DNA of 64,000 nucleotides. Source: Dastarcus helophoroides. Lineage: Eukaryota; Arthropoda; Insecta; Coleoptera; Bothrideridae. A program made the position numbers and the translations under genes. The stretch covers positions 24,757,226 through 24,821,225 of the forward strand of contig CM053334.1 of assembly GCA_028583605.1 (NCBI GenBank). The letters run 5' to 3'. The stretch's first letter is position 1, and every line of letters begins with the position of its first letter. The notes under the pieces were generated by a model. The model was not told the DNA's origin, made no database searches, and was given only the letters and a program-made list of their open reading frames with translations. Below are positions 1 through 10,098 of the stretch, in pieces.

Positions 1-886
1 TATAATTAGAGGTGTTGAAACTGTTTTTCATTAACATTTCCTTTATATGTAAACGTACTTTGTAGTGCATATCAATAGTTCCAGGGGTGATAACATATAT
101 TTCAGATCGAGTTAAGCAGTATGTTTTTTTAATATTATTTTATTTTAAGCTATGATGCAAGAGAAAACTCCACTGGGTTAAATCAGGTATTTGTGGTGGC
201 CATATGTAAACCAAAAACGCCAGAATACCAAACGTACAATCGAGAATTAATAATAAAAATGTACCCACCATTTCCTTAAATGGAAAGATCACCCTTCCTT
301 TTGAAACACTGTACACTAATGTTTTTCTTTTTGATCCATACAGAATATTTGCTGTCTTTATTCGTATTTTGCTGATAAGTGCTTTTTCTGCGAGATGTAT
401 TTTTTTTAACTTCATAACGATACATTAACCAAGAATAAGTGGATATATTTAATAAAACTGTGAATCTATTTAATAAAACGAATAGGTTTTGTTGCAAAAC
501 TAATTAAATAGCAAAATATATTAAATATCAGACATATGAAATCAATTTCAATGTATTTTCGTATCATTTTCATTTGTTGTCATAAATATTTGTTGATAAA
601 AATAATCTAAATTAATACCATCTGAAATATACACTGTGTCAATTTGTAAACGTACCACCTTTAATATTTCAACTGTTTCATAAAATATGGATTAATTTTA
701 TTTAATTTTTAAGGGGGACATTTTATCAGCTAATTTTCAGGTAAATTAAATCAACCCTTGAGCTAGGGCGGAGGCGACCCCTAAAATCTCAAATAAGGAG
801 AAGCGATACCTCATTTGAAAATTCGTTCAATTGCATTTTTAAGTTTACCACATACTTGACCTCTCTGTCCAATAGTTTTCTAAAAA
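1..886. other. AT-rich intergenic DNA, no recognised feature
   Basis: AT-rich sequence lying downstream (in minus-strand sense) of the transposase relic. Short open frames exist on the minus strand, but none shows a domain, signal peptide or repeat structure I recognise. I see no terminal inverted repeat that would close the transposase-bearing element on this side. Confidence 0.5.
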
Positions 887-1640
887 TCAAGAAAAATTCC
901 TAAACAAGCTAGGTAATAAATGTAATTGAAAGGAAACATAAACAAGTTGGTAAAAAGTAATTTTGTTAATTAAATACTCAAAATATTTTCCATTATTTTC
1001 TAAACAGTGATATATTCTGCTCTCGAATGCCTCCCTAACATTCTGAAAAACAAAAACCTGTACAGCTCTAATTCTTCCCTTCAATTGTTCCGAATTTCGA
1101 GACCGTGTTTTATAAATAATCGATTTAAGGTATCCCCACAGATCGTAGTGGCCATTTGATTGCTTCTCTTCTACCAATCCATCTGCCAGGAAATCTGTTT
1201 TCTAACCATTGTCTAACGGGAAGAAAGAAATGTGGTGAAACTTCAACTTGTTGGAAGCGAAGATCTTGCAAAACAACATTACCAGCCTCATCAACTTGAC
1301 TTTCTAAATATTCTGTTAATGGGTCTATTATATCATCAAGAAGATTTAAGTAGCGCTCACCAGTTAGGTTTCCTTCAATGAATATAGGTCCAACAACTAC
1401 ATTTTCAACTGTACCAGCTCTTACGTTAATTTTTTCTGGATACTGTGAATTATCTTTTCGAAAAACTCGCGGATTTTCATCTCTCCAGTATCGGCAATTC
1501 TGTTTGTTAACATACCCATTAAGAAAAAACGTACACGCATCATTGAAGCAAATGTTGTCAAAATATTTTGGTTGTTATTTATGAAATCTGTCATTGTTTC
1601 GCAAAATTGAATCCTGGCAAAATCGTTATCGAAAAGTAGT
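887..1640 (-). pseudogene. Tc1/mariner-superfamily DDE transposase relic
   Basis: Read on the minus strand from about 1640, this matches the insect Tc1/mariner-like transposase pattern in order: an RFCQDS-type block, FNDACTFFLNG around the first catalytic Asp, NKQNCRYW, PEKINVRAG, GPIFIEGNLTGERYL, then LPVRQWLENRFPGRWIGRR and a C-terminal DLWGYLKSIIYKT block. Such enzymes cut and paste their element with a DDE/D triad. The first Asp is kept. The second block reads FQQVEVSPH where the family has FQQDG, so that Asp is lost. The segment normally carrying the third acidic residue (between WPLRS and LWGYLK) is deleted and the frame shifts there. At least one stop lies near the N-terminal end of the match. 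The enzyme is therefore dead. The N-terminal DNA-binding half and the inverted repeats were not found. The superfamily call is firm; the subfamily is open. Confidence 0.8.
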
Positions 1641-1811
1641 TGAAGAATCGTATTTATTTCGGATAAAACTTCAAATTTTGATTCTAAGGTCGCGATTTAA
1701 AAAAAAAAGGAAGATGAATATGTTGTAACAAAATGTAATTGTAGAATTTAGAATCTAAGAAAATTTTCTAAAAAGATCTGATAAGGAAAAGCAGCTGCGA
1801 TAATTAAGTAA

Positions 1812-2033
1812 ACGGCAGATAAGCGTTCCAGAAATTTCGCCAAACGATAAGCCTTATCTGCTATATTTTTCTAGAAACCGGAAGCAAAAACTATATAAGG
1901 CGGTCGCCTTTTCCTCGAGTCAGTCAGTTAGAGTCAGTGTAGTTAATTAGTGAGTTAGTAGTTAGAAGTCAATAAGTGAGTTAATTATTATTCAGTTGTA
2001 GAGTTCCGAGTTTAGTTTGGAAATAAATAGTAG
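1812..2033 (+). repeat. Retroelement LTR/promoter fragment, copy 1
   Basis: The segment has core-promoter spacing: TATATAAGG at 1893-1900, then an initiator TCAGTCAGT at 1920, about 27 bp downstream, followed by a TTAGT-rich stretch and an AATAAA signal at about 2021-2026. A GCAGATAAG/CTTATCTGC inverted pair lies just upstream of the TATA box. A second copy with the same order sits at 25614-25765. TATA, initiator and polyadenylation signal within about 130 bp, repeated at two loci, fits a solo or truncated LTR, but the boundaries and clade are not established. It abuts the long-TIR transposon at 2034. Confidence 0.5.
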
Positions 2034-2511
2034 GAGAGCTGTCACCAATTTTTGGGTAGGTATTTGCGGCAAGCTGAAAACTTGTCCGATACCTCTCCTA
2101 TTATACCCCAACACGGAACTGCAGACCTGGCTGGTGAGTAGCGGGGCTAAATCAACCCCTGAATTTTTAAAAATATTATTTTTTTTTTTCAAAAAATATG
2201 TTTGAGGCAATATGCAATTTTTATATGTTGTAGCTTAATGTTTAAAGAATAAAAAAAAAATAAGCCAGACGATTTAGTCGAGGTTTTAACATTGCCAGAC
2301 GTATGCAAAAATATTTTGCAAAAAAATATAAAAAATGTATTTGAGGCAACTTGAAATTTTAATAGGATATTATTTATAACTAAAAAATAATATTCTCAAA
2401 AAGACAGGTCATTTTGATGGGACTTTCTACCTGCCAGGTGATCTAACAAATTATGTATAAGTGTGAGTGAGTAGCGCTATAGGCAAGCGGTAGTGGGAGA
2501 GAGAGCGTTTA
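2034..2511 (+). repeat. Left terminal inverted repeat (~476 bp)
   Basis: Inverted partner of 4228-4703. Matching runs cover GTCACCAATTTTTGGGTAGG, the TTGAGGCAA blocks, AGCCAGACGATTTAGTCG, and the inner GGTAGTGGGAGAGAGAG end. Differences are scattered single bases plus a few small indels. An apparent 59-residue open frame in this arm recurs letter for letter in the other arm, which is a repeat effect and not a conserved gene. Confidence 0.92.
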
Positions 2512-3146
2512 TCGGCAGCTGCCTGCGTTCTTGCTTGCCGCGTCACTATTGGCTCTGGCGAGGTCACGTGACTTACAATAGCCATGAGGCTTCCAGTTAG
2601 AATTTCGGAGTAAAAAATTAAAAATTTTTTGAATTTGTGCTAAAAACGATTTGTATAAAAATGATTGTGTTGATTTGTGTATGTTAAATGAAAATATTTA
2701 TTGTGTTATTTTTTTATCATAAAAAATTTGGCATTTGGTCAATTATAATACAAATCTAAATGTAATGAATTACTTTATTATTTGACATTACTGCAAAAAT
2801 ATTAGTTTTTTCAAGAAATCATAAGAGATATTTTTTTTAGAAAATTAATTTTTTAACAACTTTTGTTTCAAAAATTTTTTTATAGGGCTCATATTTTTGC
2901 CGCTACATCCAAAATTAAAAAAATTACTTCTTTTTTGGTGACAGTACTCTAACTCAAAATTTATACAGGAATTGAATATTTTCTTCTTGTTGCAATTAAT
3001 ATAGGTTAACGTATTAAAGAAAGTAATAATTACAAAAATATAAAATAACAAAATCAGATTTATTGAGATAAAATAATTATACAAGTGAAGAATTATAATG
3101 AGTACAAAAATATAAATTTAATTTATTCCACTTAAGAAATAAATTG
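2512..3146. other. Inner non-coding part of the long-TIR transposon
   Basis: About 635 bp between the left arm and the stop codon of the transposase tail. The first ~80 bp are GC-richer than their surroundings and carry a TCACGTGA palindrome near 2561 and an ATTGG box near 2548. The rest is AT-rich and would serve as the transposase 3' UTR on the minus strand. I see no gene on either strand. Confidence 0.5.
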
Positions 3147-4206
3147 TTATTCATCTTCTAGGAATTCTTCTTCATCAGAGCTAACAGAATCTTCTTCGGA
3201 TTCATCTGCATCAGATTGGGCAACCTCTTCATGATCTACAAAAATTATTATATATTTAATAATTATTAAATTATAGATTATTAGATTATTACATTATTAT
3301 TTATTTATTTCATTAATCAAAGAAATTCGAATGCAGCATTTATTAAAGAAAAACTATTTATTCTCACCTGCAGTAACATTTCCAACATCATTATTTTTAT
3401 TTTTTTCATGAATAACAGCGTCAAATACTAATTCCGGCATACAGTCTCCGTCGAACCAGTGAAAATCTAGCGTATCCTCCCTCATTAGTTGCCCACCCGT
3501 TCCTGACCGGTGTCAAAGAGCTGGGGAATCGCAAATATGCATTTCTCCAAATACTCGTTATATATTGCGTTCTTAAAAGATGTTGTCGTAATTCAGCTTT
3601 GCACGGAGGTAAAGTAGAGGGATCACAATTTTTCAATGTTTTTTTGAAAGGCTCGTGTTCAGTGTCGGCTTTGTAAGTCGCACAAAATTTTTGAAATCGT
3701 GCTGCATTTATATTTGATAAATTTTTATATCCATAAATTTCGCAAACAAATGCTTCCAAAATTGGTAAAATTTCATCACGCAAACCGGTAATATGCGCAA
3801 CTCCAAGGTCTGTTAATGCTTTTTGATAGCATTTATTTTTTAGCAATATTTTATACGGTCTTATCTTGCCTTTTTGAAAAAATGATGGATTATAATCGCA
3901 CCCTGTTAGTGCATGAAAACCAGGTAAACTCATACATAAAGATGGCCCTAATTTCATGTGTAATTTTGTTACATTGATGTATCTTTTAGAGTTCCCAGTG
4001 CCATACTCCATAAAAATGTTGAGCTCATCACTTTGGAGATGATCCATGTTTCCAAGCATGATTATTAATACGTCTGTATCTGAAGTTTTCAGGAGAACGT
4101 TTGTCTTGGCATATGCATCGAGCTTACACACATGGTGGACTATCTTTGTATCAGCTTCTTCGTGATTATTGCAGGTCATATCCTCGTCGATAGTCATTTC
4201 AACCAC
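3147..4206 (-). pseudogene. XPG/PIN-nuclease domain of a transposase, C-terminal part, spliced
   Basis: A 261-codon minus-strand frame (4206 to 3421) carries acidic motifs typical of XPG-like nucleases in order: HEEADTK near residue 15, SDTDVLIIML near 42 and GFHALTGCDYNPSFF near 95. A Cys/His-poor helical region and a TPVRNGWATNEGGYAR block follow. At about 3473 a T-run has one base too many. In the shifted frame the protein continues as FHWFDGDCMPELVF and runs to a donor CAG|GTGAG at 3368/3367. A TTTTTGTAG acceptor ends at 3236, giving a 132 bp intron. The second exon joins in phase 1 and encodes a 28-residue tail of Asp/Glu/Ser ending at the TAA at 3147-3149. Frame and phase agree across the junction, which supports the exon model. 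The N-terminal part is missing. Role by family: DNA cleavage during transposition, inferred only. Confidence 0.75.
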
Positions 4207-4227
4207 ATTATTTTTTACAATATCTGA

Positions 4228-4703
4228 ATAACACTCTCTCTCCCACTACCGCTTGCCTATAGCGCTACTCACTCACACTTATACATAATTTGTTAGATCA
4301 CCTGGCAGGTAGAAAGTCCCATCAAAATGACCTGTCTTTTTGAGAATATTATTTTTTAGTTATAAATAATATCCTATTAAAATTTCAAGTTGCCTCAAAT
4401 ACATTTTTTATATTTTTTTGCAAAATATTTTTGCATACGTCTGGCAATGTTAAAACCTCGACTAAATCGTCTGGCTTATTTTTTTTTTATTCTTTAAACA
4501 TTAAGCTACAACATATAAAAATTGCATATTGCCTCAAACATATTTTTTGAAAAAAAAAAATAATATTTTTAAAAATTCAGGGGTTGATTTAGCCCCGCTA
4601 CTCACCAGCCAGGTCTGCAGTTCCGTACTGGGGTATAATAGGAGAGGTATTGGACAAGTTTTCAGCTTGCCTCAAATACCTACCCAAAAATTGGTGACAG
4701 CTC
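4228..4703 (-). repeat. Right terminal inverted repeat (~476 bp)
   Basis: Inverted copy of 2034-2511, ending AGCTCTC at 4703. In the minus-strand sense of the transposase this is the 5' end, so it probably held the promoter of the parent element. One difference is TTGAGGCAAGCTG here against TTGCGGCAAGCTG in the left arm. Confidence 0.92.
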
Positions 4704-5629
4704 TCGGACTAAAAGTGGTTATAATTCACGCGTAATAATAATTTCGAACCGATAACCCGCAACAAGATTTAGAAAAAGTTGAGATTTTGAATTAAAAATC
4801 TTGGGCAAAGTATGATCAAAGATAAATTTGCTAAAAAATATTTTAAAGATTTCGAATTTAAAATCTAAATCTTGAGAAGAAAATTAAAAACAATTATTTG
4901 ATTGAATAGTTGAGCTCTGCAATAGTAAAATATTTTATAAAACTTATCAACAACAGATGTCGCTGCGATTCAACAACAAAAAACGGTTCAAATATTATTC
5001 TCAGAGATCGACCTATAAATCATAATTTGTCACTGTTGTTTAAAATTTGGCTCGAAAAAGGTTTATTAACATCAAATTCTCGAGAATTCCCATGAAATTA
5101 GATTCGACATGGACGGCAGATTTCAAAATGTTTCATTGTAATAAACTGGCAAATTTTCAACACACTTTGTGACCTAAATTAAAAATAATTAACAAAGTGG
5201 AAGTATTTTCGTAAAATACCGTGTTGCAGTATCCGTGCAAATTATTTTTAGTGTCCTATATTTTTAAAAAGCCAATATTCGCTTAAAATTTCGACGGGGA
5301 CCTCTTTGATGGTCTAATTTGGAAAAATTTTGACGTTGGACCTGTGGGGAAATTTTTGTACCTAAAATTAGATACGGTGGCAAAATTTTATTATAATTAG
5401 AGGTAGTTAATTAATTGATGGTTAATAAAAAATTTCATAAATTTTCACTTATTTAGTTAGCTGCGAAGTTTAGTCTCAGTGTTTAATCGAAAAGATTTAC
5501 TACAAGGAGAGAGTTAGATCTGTAATAATTCGTTGTGAGATCATATCTTTGCTCAGTCAGTAAAACAAAGAATGAATAGGTGACAGACAAATTGGGTAGC
5601 TTATTCGTTATTATTATTATATATATTTT
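4704..5629. other. AT-rich intergenic DNA, no recognised feature
   Basis: About 925 bp with no domain, inverted repeat or tandem repeat that I can name. It contains several TTAAAATTT-type low-complexity runs. Short frames here have no recognisable content. Confidence 0.5.
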
Positions 5630-5795
5630 TTTGGTGAAATGGACAGGTTCTTGGTTATCTTCAAAAATTGATATATAAATCTTATCCCCTAAAGCCAAGA
5701 AAGATTAAAAAACACAGTATCCTCTGAAGGTGATAGCTTGGCTATCGAAACGCGTTAGAGCAAGTTTGTTTTTTAATCTTTCTTGGTTTCAGAAC
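5630..5795 (+). mobile_element. Foldback MITE copy 1
   Basis: First of nine copies of a palindromic element. It begins TTGGTGAAATGGACAGGT, continues TTGGTTATCTTCAAAAATTG and the CCAAGAAAGATTAAAAAACA block, then GATAGCTTGGCTATCGAAAC-type loop sequence and the reverse arm ending TTAATCTTTCTTGGTTTC. In complete copies each arm is about 100-110 bp. The right outer arm is missing here. It lies about 50 bp upstream of an RTE-like endonuclease relic. Confidence 0.8.
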
Positions 5796-5841
5796 AGTTT
5801 TACAGTGATACAAAGAAACTACTAAAATTAAATAAGAAGCA

Positions 5842-6225
5842 AGAGGTCAGGATCTAAATGCTAAACTAGGAAAAGGTAGATTCGAAAACATCATTGGGCC
5901 CTTTGGATTAGGAATAAGAAATGAAAGAGGTGATCGACTTTTACAGTTCTGCCAAGAAGAAAGCATGACAATTACTAATACCTGGTTTCAACATCACCAT
6001 CGTCGTCTGTATACTTGTAAGTCACCAAGAGATCAGATAGAGAATGTAATTCGTAACCAAATAGATTATATACTTATAAACTCTAGATTTGCTTCTTCCA
6101 TAAAAGTGGCATGCACATATCCTGGTGCTGACAAGAAAGCGATCATATATTACTAATAGCACTATTGAAGATGTTGCTCTCGAAGAATAAAAAAGAAACA
6201 CCACGAAGTTTAATGGCATTGGACA
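5842..6225 (+). pseudogene. RTE-like LINE, APE endonuclease fragment
   Basis: The plus-strand frame reads DLNAKLGKGRF, IIGPFGLGIRNERGDRLLQF, NTWFQHHHRRLYTCKSP, NQIDYILINSRF and PGAD in the order seen in the apurinic/apyrimidinic-type endonuclease of RTE-like LINEs. The enzyme nicks target DNA to prime reverse transcription. GPFGLGIRN and NQIDYILIN are strong signatures. A stop closes the frame at 6156, just where the SDH motif should be, and a possible KKRNTTKFN continuation runs to about 6220 in another frame. The LINE starting near 6239 may have inserted here, and matching reverse-transcriptase sequence resumes near 10980. That link is inferred. Confidence 0.75.
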
Positions 6226-6238
6226 AATTACATGATTC

Positions 6239-7078
6239 ATGACGGAACATTTTAATGTACCACGGGCCAAGTTTCTTTCAAATAATTCATTCAAAATTCA
6301 ATTCTGTAACATTCGGGGTCTAAACTCAAATCTAAACTCGGTTCATCAACACCTTCAAAATGAAAGACCACATGTGCTATCTCTGACAGAAACCCAAGTC
6401 TTCCCATCTATCAATACAGTCCCTTTGCTTTGTCCTAACTACGACTTGCACACGAAATTTCCACACAAGAGGGGAATTTGTGCTTTTACGCGAAGCGACC
6501 AGTCTTGTCAACGAGAAGAAGCACTGGCATCTGCTGATCATGATGTGATTTGGCTAAAAATCTGCTCCAAAAACAAAGTAATATTCATTAGTTTACTTTG
6601 TGTGTCTCTAAACGATCTCTCATACATACAACTCTTCTCTTATCTCTCCGTAACCTTTGATCACCTACAAATGAATTATCCAAAAGCTGAGGTTGTCTTT
6701 CTCGGTGACTTCAACGTACACAACATCCCCTGGTTAAGGTTTTCTTCCTGAACTGACAACACGGGAAGGGTGACAGAGGCTTTTGCCATCACTTGTGGAC
6801 TACCGCAATTAGTTGTGGAACCCACAAGAATTCCTAATGTAGATACCCATCAACCTAATCTACTCGACCTTTTCCTTACAAATTCACCAAATTCGTATAA
6901 AATCTCTGTGACATCACCGCTTGGAAATTTGGATCACAAGCTTGTAGCAGCCTCTTGCTCGCTTCATATACCACCTCCTTCCCAGATGGAGTCCCGTAGG
7001 GTTTGGCACTTTAACTCTGCAAAGAGAAGAATTAAGAGACTTCTGTGCATCTTTTCCATGGAAGAAAGTCTGCTTTAA
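6239..7078 (+). pseudogene. LINE copy A: APE endonuclease domain
   Basis: Starts MTEHFNVPRAKF. It contains FCNIRGLNSNLNSV (motif I), LSLTETQV with the catalytic Glu, FLGDFNVHNIPWL (Asp/Asn metal site), PTRIPN, LDLFLTNSPN and SPLGNLDHKLV, where the family has SDH. A stop after about 170 codons (near 6751) splits it, and the frame resumes around 6770. The domain nicks target DNA for target-primed reverse transcription. Most active-site residues survive, but the Ser of the SDH motif is replaced by Leu and the frame is broken. The next stop lies near 7078, before the linker to the reverse transcriptase. Confidence 0.8.
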
Positions 7079-7200
7079 CTCAAACAACCCTTCCTTAATC
7101 GCCGAATCCATCACGGAAACTATCCTGATTGGTATGAGGTGCTCAATTTCTCACTTCCAAAGGAATTCTGCGTCCAGTAAATCTTGGTTCAGTAAAAAAT

Positions 7201-8460
7201 GTGCTCGGGCAGTTTGTTGGCAGTGGTTGGCAAAATAATCCCTCAGTCGAGACTCGGACCATATTTGTAGATGTACGAAATTCTTGTAAACAGGTTATTG
7301 ACGAGGCAAAAGGTGATTTCAATCGTAAAATGCGCCAGAGGCTTATAAAGGGCCCGAACGGTTCCAGGTCTTTTTGGGGATTTCCACCTTTACTCGATGA
7401 AAAGAGCAATATTGCTACTATCTTCAAGGAAAAGGCTGACATGTTAGCCTTAATGTTTGCTAAAAATTCCAATCTTGATTCTCGAAACGCAGAACCTCCT
7501 ATTCTTCCTAAGGTTGGCACTTCGATGCCTAAAGTTGTTTTCAGTCAACGCACAATCAGGAAGATTCTTCTTGAGCTCGACACTTCGAAAGCTTCTGGCC
7601 TTGATGGTATTCCCGCTATTTTTCTTAAGAAGTGCGTCCCAGAGTTTACTCTGGTCCTAAGCAAATTGTTCACACTCTCTTACAACAAAGGTGTGTTCCC
7701 TAACATCTGGAAATCTGCTAGAGTGCAGCCTGTCCCTAAAAAGGGAAAAAGGAATCTGGCTAACAACTATCGCCCTATATCTTTGTTACCCGTTATATCT
7801 AAAGTGATGAAAAAGGTTATCAACATCAAGATTCTTAAATATCTAGAGAAAAATAAAATCATCTCCAACAGGCAATACGGTTTTAGACAACAACATTCCA
7901 CTGGGGATCTATTGGCATATGTTACTCATATCTGTATTTCAGCTATGGAAAAAAATGGCGTGGCTAGGATTGTGGCATTGAATATCTCAAAGGCTTTTGA
8001 CAGAGTCTAAAACCGATCTCTTCTCACCAAATTAACATCTTATGGTCTTCCTCCTTGACTCTGTCATTTGATATCCAATTTTTTCGCTGATAGATCTCTT
8101 CAAGTCGTCGATGGCATCTCATCCGAGCCATTGCGATTAACGCAAGGGTGCCTCAGTGGTCTGTTCTGTCTCCTATTCTATTTCTGTTACACATAAACGA
8201 TCTCTTAGCTTCAACTTTCAAATCCCAAATACAGCTACGCAGATGATAGTAACTTTGTGTCATCTTTTTTCTCCCACAAACCATTATCTATCGCTGCTTC
8301 AGATCGACTAAGGAAACAGCAGATACAGACGATTAATCGGGATCTCAAAGATTATTCTGGAATGTGGTGAGAAAATTTGGTCGACTTCAACGCTTCAAAA
8401 ACTAAGGCCGCGGTTTCATCTAAGAAAACATCAAGGGATAATGCAACAAACATACTAATG
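7201..8460 (+). pseudogene. LINE copy A: reverse transcriptase domain
   Basis: An open stretch of 269 codons from 7201 carries KASGLDGIPAIFLKKC, NNYRPISLLPVISKVM, QYGFRQQHSTGDLL and ALNISKAFDRV. Motif A normally reads LDISKAFD, so the first catalytic Asp is replaced by Asn. A stop at 8010 follows. Reading on across further stops and shifts gives LTQGCLSG for the family's VPQGSVLSP and SYADDS at about 8230, so motif C is intact, then KNLVDFNASKTKA-like sequence near 8380. With motif A altered and multiple stops, the polymerase is inactive. Role: copies the element RNA at the nicked target. Confidence 0.85.
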
Positions 8461-8464
8461 GACA

Positions 8465-9109
8465 ATGGAGCGTGAAATCCTTCCGATGGGATATAATCTA
8501 TCTATCGTAGGAGTGAATGCGAGCACTAACTTCTCTTGGGACGATCATGTGCGCGCCATTGCCAAATCCGCCTCTCAGAAGCTAGGCTTTCTTGTTAGAG
8601 CTAAAAAGTACTTTACATCTCATCAGCTATTAACACTATACAAAGCTCAAGTTAGGCCAACACTAGAATACTGTTCTCATGTTTGAAGTTCAGCCGCAAA
8701 ATACACTTTAGCTCTCTTGGATTCAATTCAAAGAAGAGCGATTCCCCTAATTGATGATGAGAGTCTGACCGATTCTCTCGAAACACTAGAGCACAGGCGT
8801 ATGGTTGGTGACTTGTCTCTTCTCTACAAGTACTATCATGGAAGATACTCGCAGGAACTAATAGGATTGATCCCCCCAAGGGCAAGATTTTTGAGGCATA
8901 CTAGACAGTCGGAGACAGCAAATTCCTATGCGGTCCAGCATGACAGAGTGAGGACTTCTGTCTACGGAGACTTTTTTTTTATAGAACTTCCAAGTTATGG
9001 AACTTGTTACCAAACGGAATTTTCCCCAAAAATTACAACCTATCTTTGTTTAAGAAGGCGGTTCATCGCCATCTATCCTTGTTTCTGCATCCTACTCGCA
9101 GTGCTTTGA
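8465..9109 (+). pseudogene. LINE copy A: C-terminal region
   Basis: Two consecutive open stretches (8465-8686 and 8717-9109) read GVNASTNFSWDDHVRAIAKS, LTLYKAQVRPTLEYCSH, DSIQRRAIPLIDDE, LEHRRMVGDLSLLYKYYHG and PPRARFLRHTRQ. This is the usual thumb/C-terminal block of CR1- and Jockey-like LINEs. A Trp-Ser-Ser block between the two frames is interrupted by a TGA (CATGTTTGAAGT). The frame drifts at the end, and the family terminus follows about 40 bp later. Confidence 0.8.
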
Positions 9110-9155
9110 AAGCATAATGGGGTTACCCTTTGCGAGTGGATTAAACATAAAAAAA

Positions 9156-9982
9156 ATCTCGAAAGAATTTCATTATGAATGTGAGACCTCTTTTGTTAGT
9201 TATTTTGCAGCAGTTCAGAGCCATTGTGCGCTCATCAGCCGCCCTTGTGCAAACTTTAAAATAATGCCACCTCAAAGGCAATTAAATTCATCCTTTTTGC
9301 CGTTTTTTCTGCAAATTTATTTTTTTTTACTTTTCTTCGAATGTTTTATTTTATTTCAAAAGTTTTAAATTTAATTATTAGGTACACTTACAGTTTCAAG
9401 AATATAGTAGAATTGAAAATTTGGGTTCAAGGATTTAAAATGAAAATTCTGAGAAAATGGAAAATTTAAACATCAAATTTCGAAAAGAGTGGATGAAAAA
9501 TACTGAAAGTATTTAATTGTATGAAAATATTTCTTTAAAATTCCATTTTTTTACCCTCCAAGTTTTTTAGAGTTAAAGTTGTCCTGAAAATTTTCTCGCT
9601 ATTTCAGCCATCATTTTGAAACTTCGACTCATTTAACAAGTTTTTATTTTATACTCAAAACTTCAGCAACTAAATCTAATTTAAAGTTGGAATTATGAAA
9701 ATATAACATTAACAACAAAAGTAGTTTTGGTCTTTTCTCAAATTCTCGAATTTTTTCCGACAAAAGCTTTTAATCTCAAGTTTTTGTTGTCATCTTAAAA
9801 TGTCGTCTATTTTCAAAAGGTAAGTTCTTCTTGAGTATACTTTTGATTTTAGTCTTTAAATTTTTACTTTGTATTGGAAAATTCAGGATTAAAAATGAAG
9901 CTAGAAATAGATCAAATATTAAATTAAAATGACAAAATAAAGATCTCTGAAAATATTTTTATTTCAAACGATTCATTTTTTT
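9156..9982. other. AT-rich non-coding DNA
   Basis: About 830 bp of T- and A-runs of the AAATTTCGA/TTTTCGACT kind that fill the larger arrays further right. No gene, inverted repeat or clear tandem period is seen. Confidence 0.5.
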
Positions 9983-10098
9983 TGTGCAACTAACTGGTGC
10001 TTGGTTACCCTCAAAAATTGAAATACAAATCTGTAACCAAGAAAGATTCTAATCTTTCTTGGTTTCAGGGGACAAGATTTGTATTTCAATTTTTCATC
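9983..10098 (+). mobile_element. Foldback MITE copy 2, internally deleted
   Basis: Both arms are present but the central loop is gone. ACTGGTGCTTGGTTACC and CAAAAATTGAAATACAAATC lead into AACCAAGAAAGATTCTAATC, which folds straight back into TTTCTTGGTTTCAGGGGACA and GATTTGTATTTCAATTTTTC. The product is an almost loopless hairpin with a stem of roughly 45 bp. Loss of the loop is the expected outcome of hairpin-mediated deletion. Confidence 0.8.

Larger units (their letters stand above)
2034..4703 (-). mobile_element. Long-TIR DNA transposon with XPG-nuclease transposase end (Academ-like)
   Basis: Two arms of about 476 bp (2034-2511 and 4228-4703) are near-identical inverted copies with outer ends GAGAGCTGTCACC. 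Between them on the minus strand is the 3' part of a transposase with XPG/PIN-nuclease motifs and a spliced acidic tail. The coding segment starts only about 20 bp inside the right arm, so the N-terminal half has been lost and this is a deletion derivative of a larger element. XPG-type nucleases with inverted repeats are known from the Academ superfamily, which is the best fit I can name. No clear target-site duplication is seen: flanks are ...ATAGTAG on the left and GGACTAA... on the right. High arm similarity suggests fairly recent activity. Confidence 0.7.
6239..9155 (+). mobile_element. CR1/Jockey-like LINE, copy A (near-complete ORF2)
   Basis: A plus-strand non-LTR retrotransposon holding endonuclease, reverse transcriptase and C-terminal region in order, all decayed. 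The 3' end GCGAGTGGATTAAACATAAAAA is followed by a short A-run at about 9148-9155. The same 3' end with an A-run occurs at 47215-47233 in copy B, fixing the family terminus. No ORF1 is visible upstream, so the element is 5'-truncated or ORF1 is too decayed to read. Compared with copy C, copy A lacks about 33 bp in the linker at about 7382. Clade assignment between CR1 and Jockey relatives is uncertain. Confidence 0.85.

Noticed and set aside
1992..4735. Two frames giving the same 59-residue peptide starting MPQTYFLKKK on opposite strands
   Set aside because: They lie in the two inverted arms of one transposon, so identity follows from the DNA repeat and not from protein conservation.
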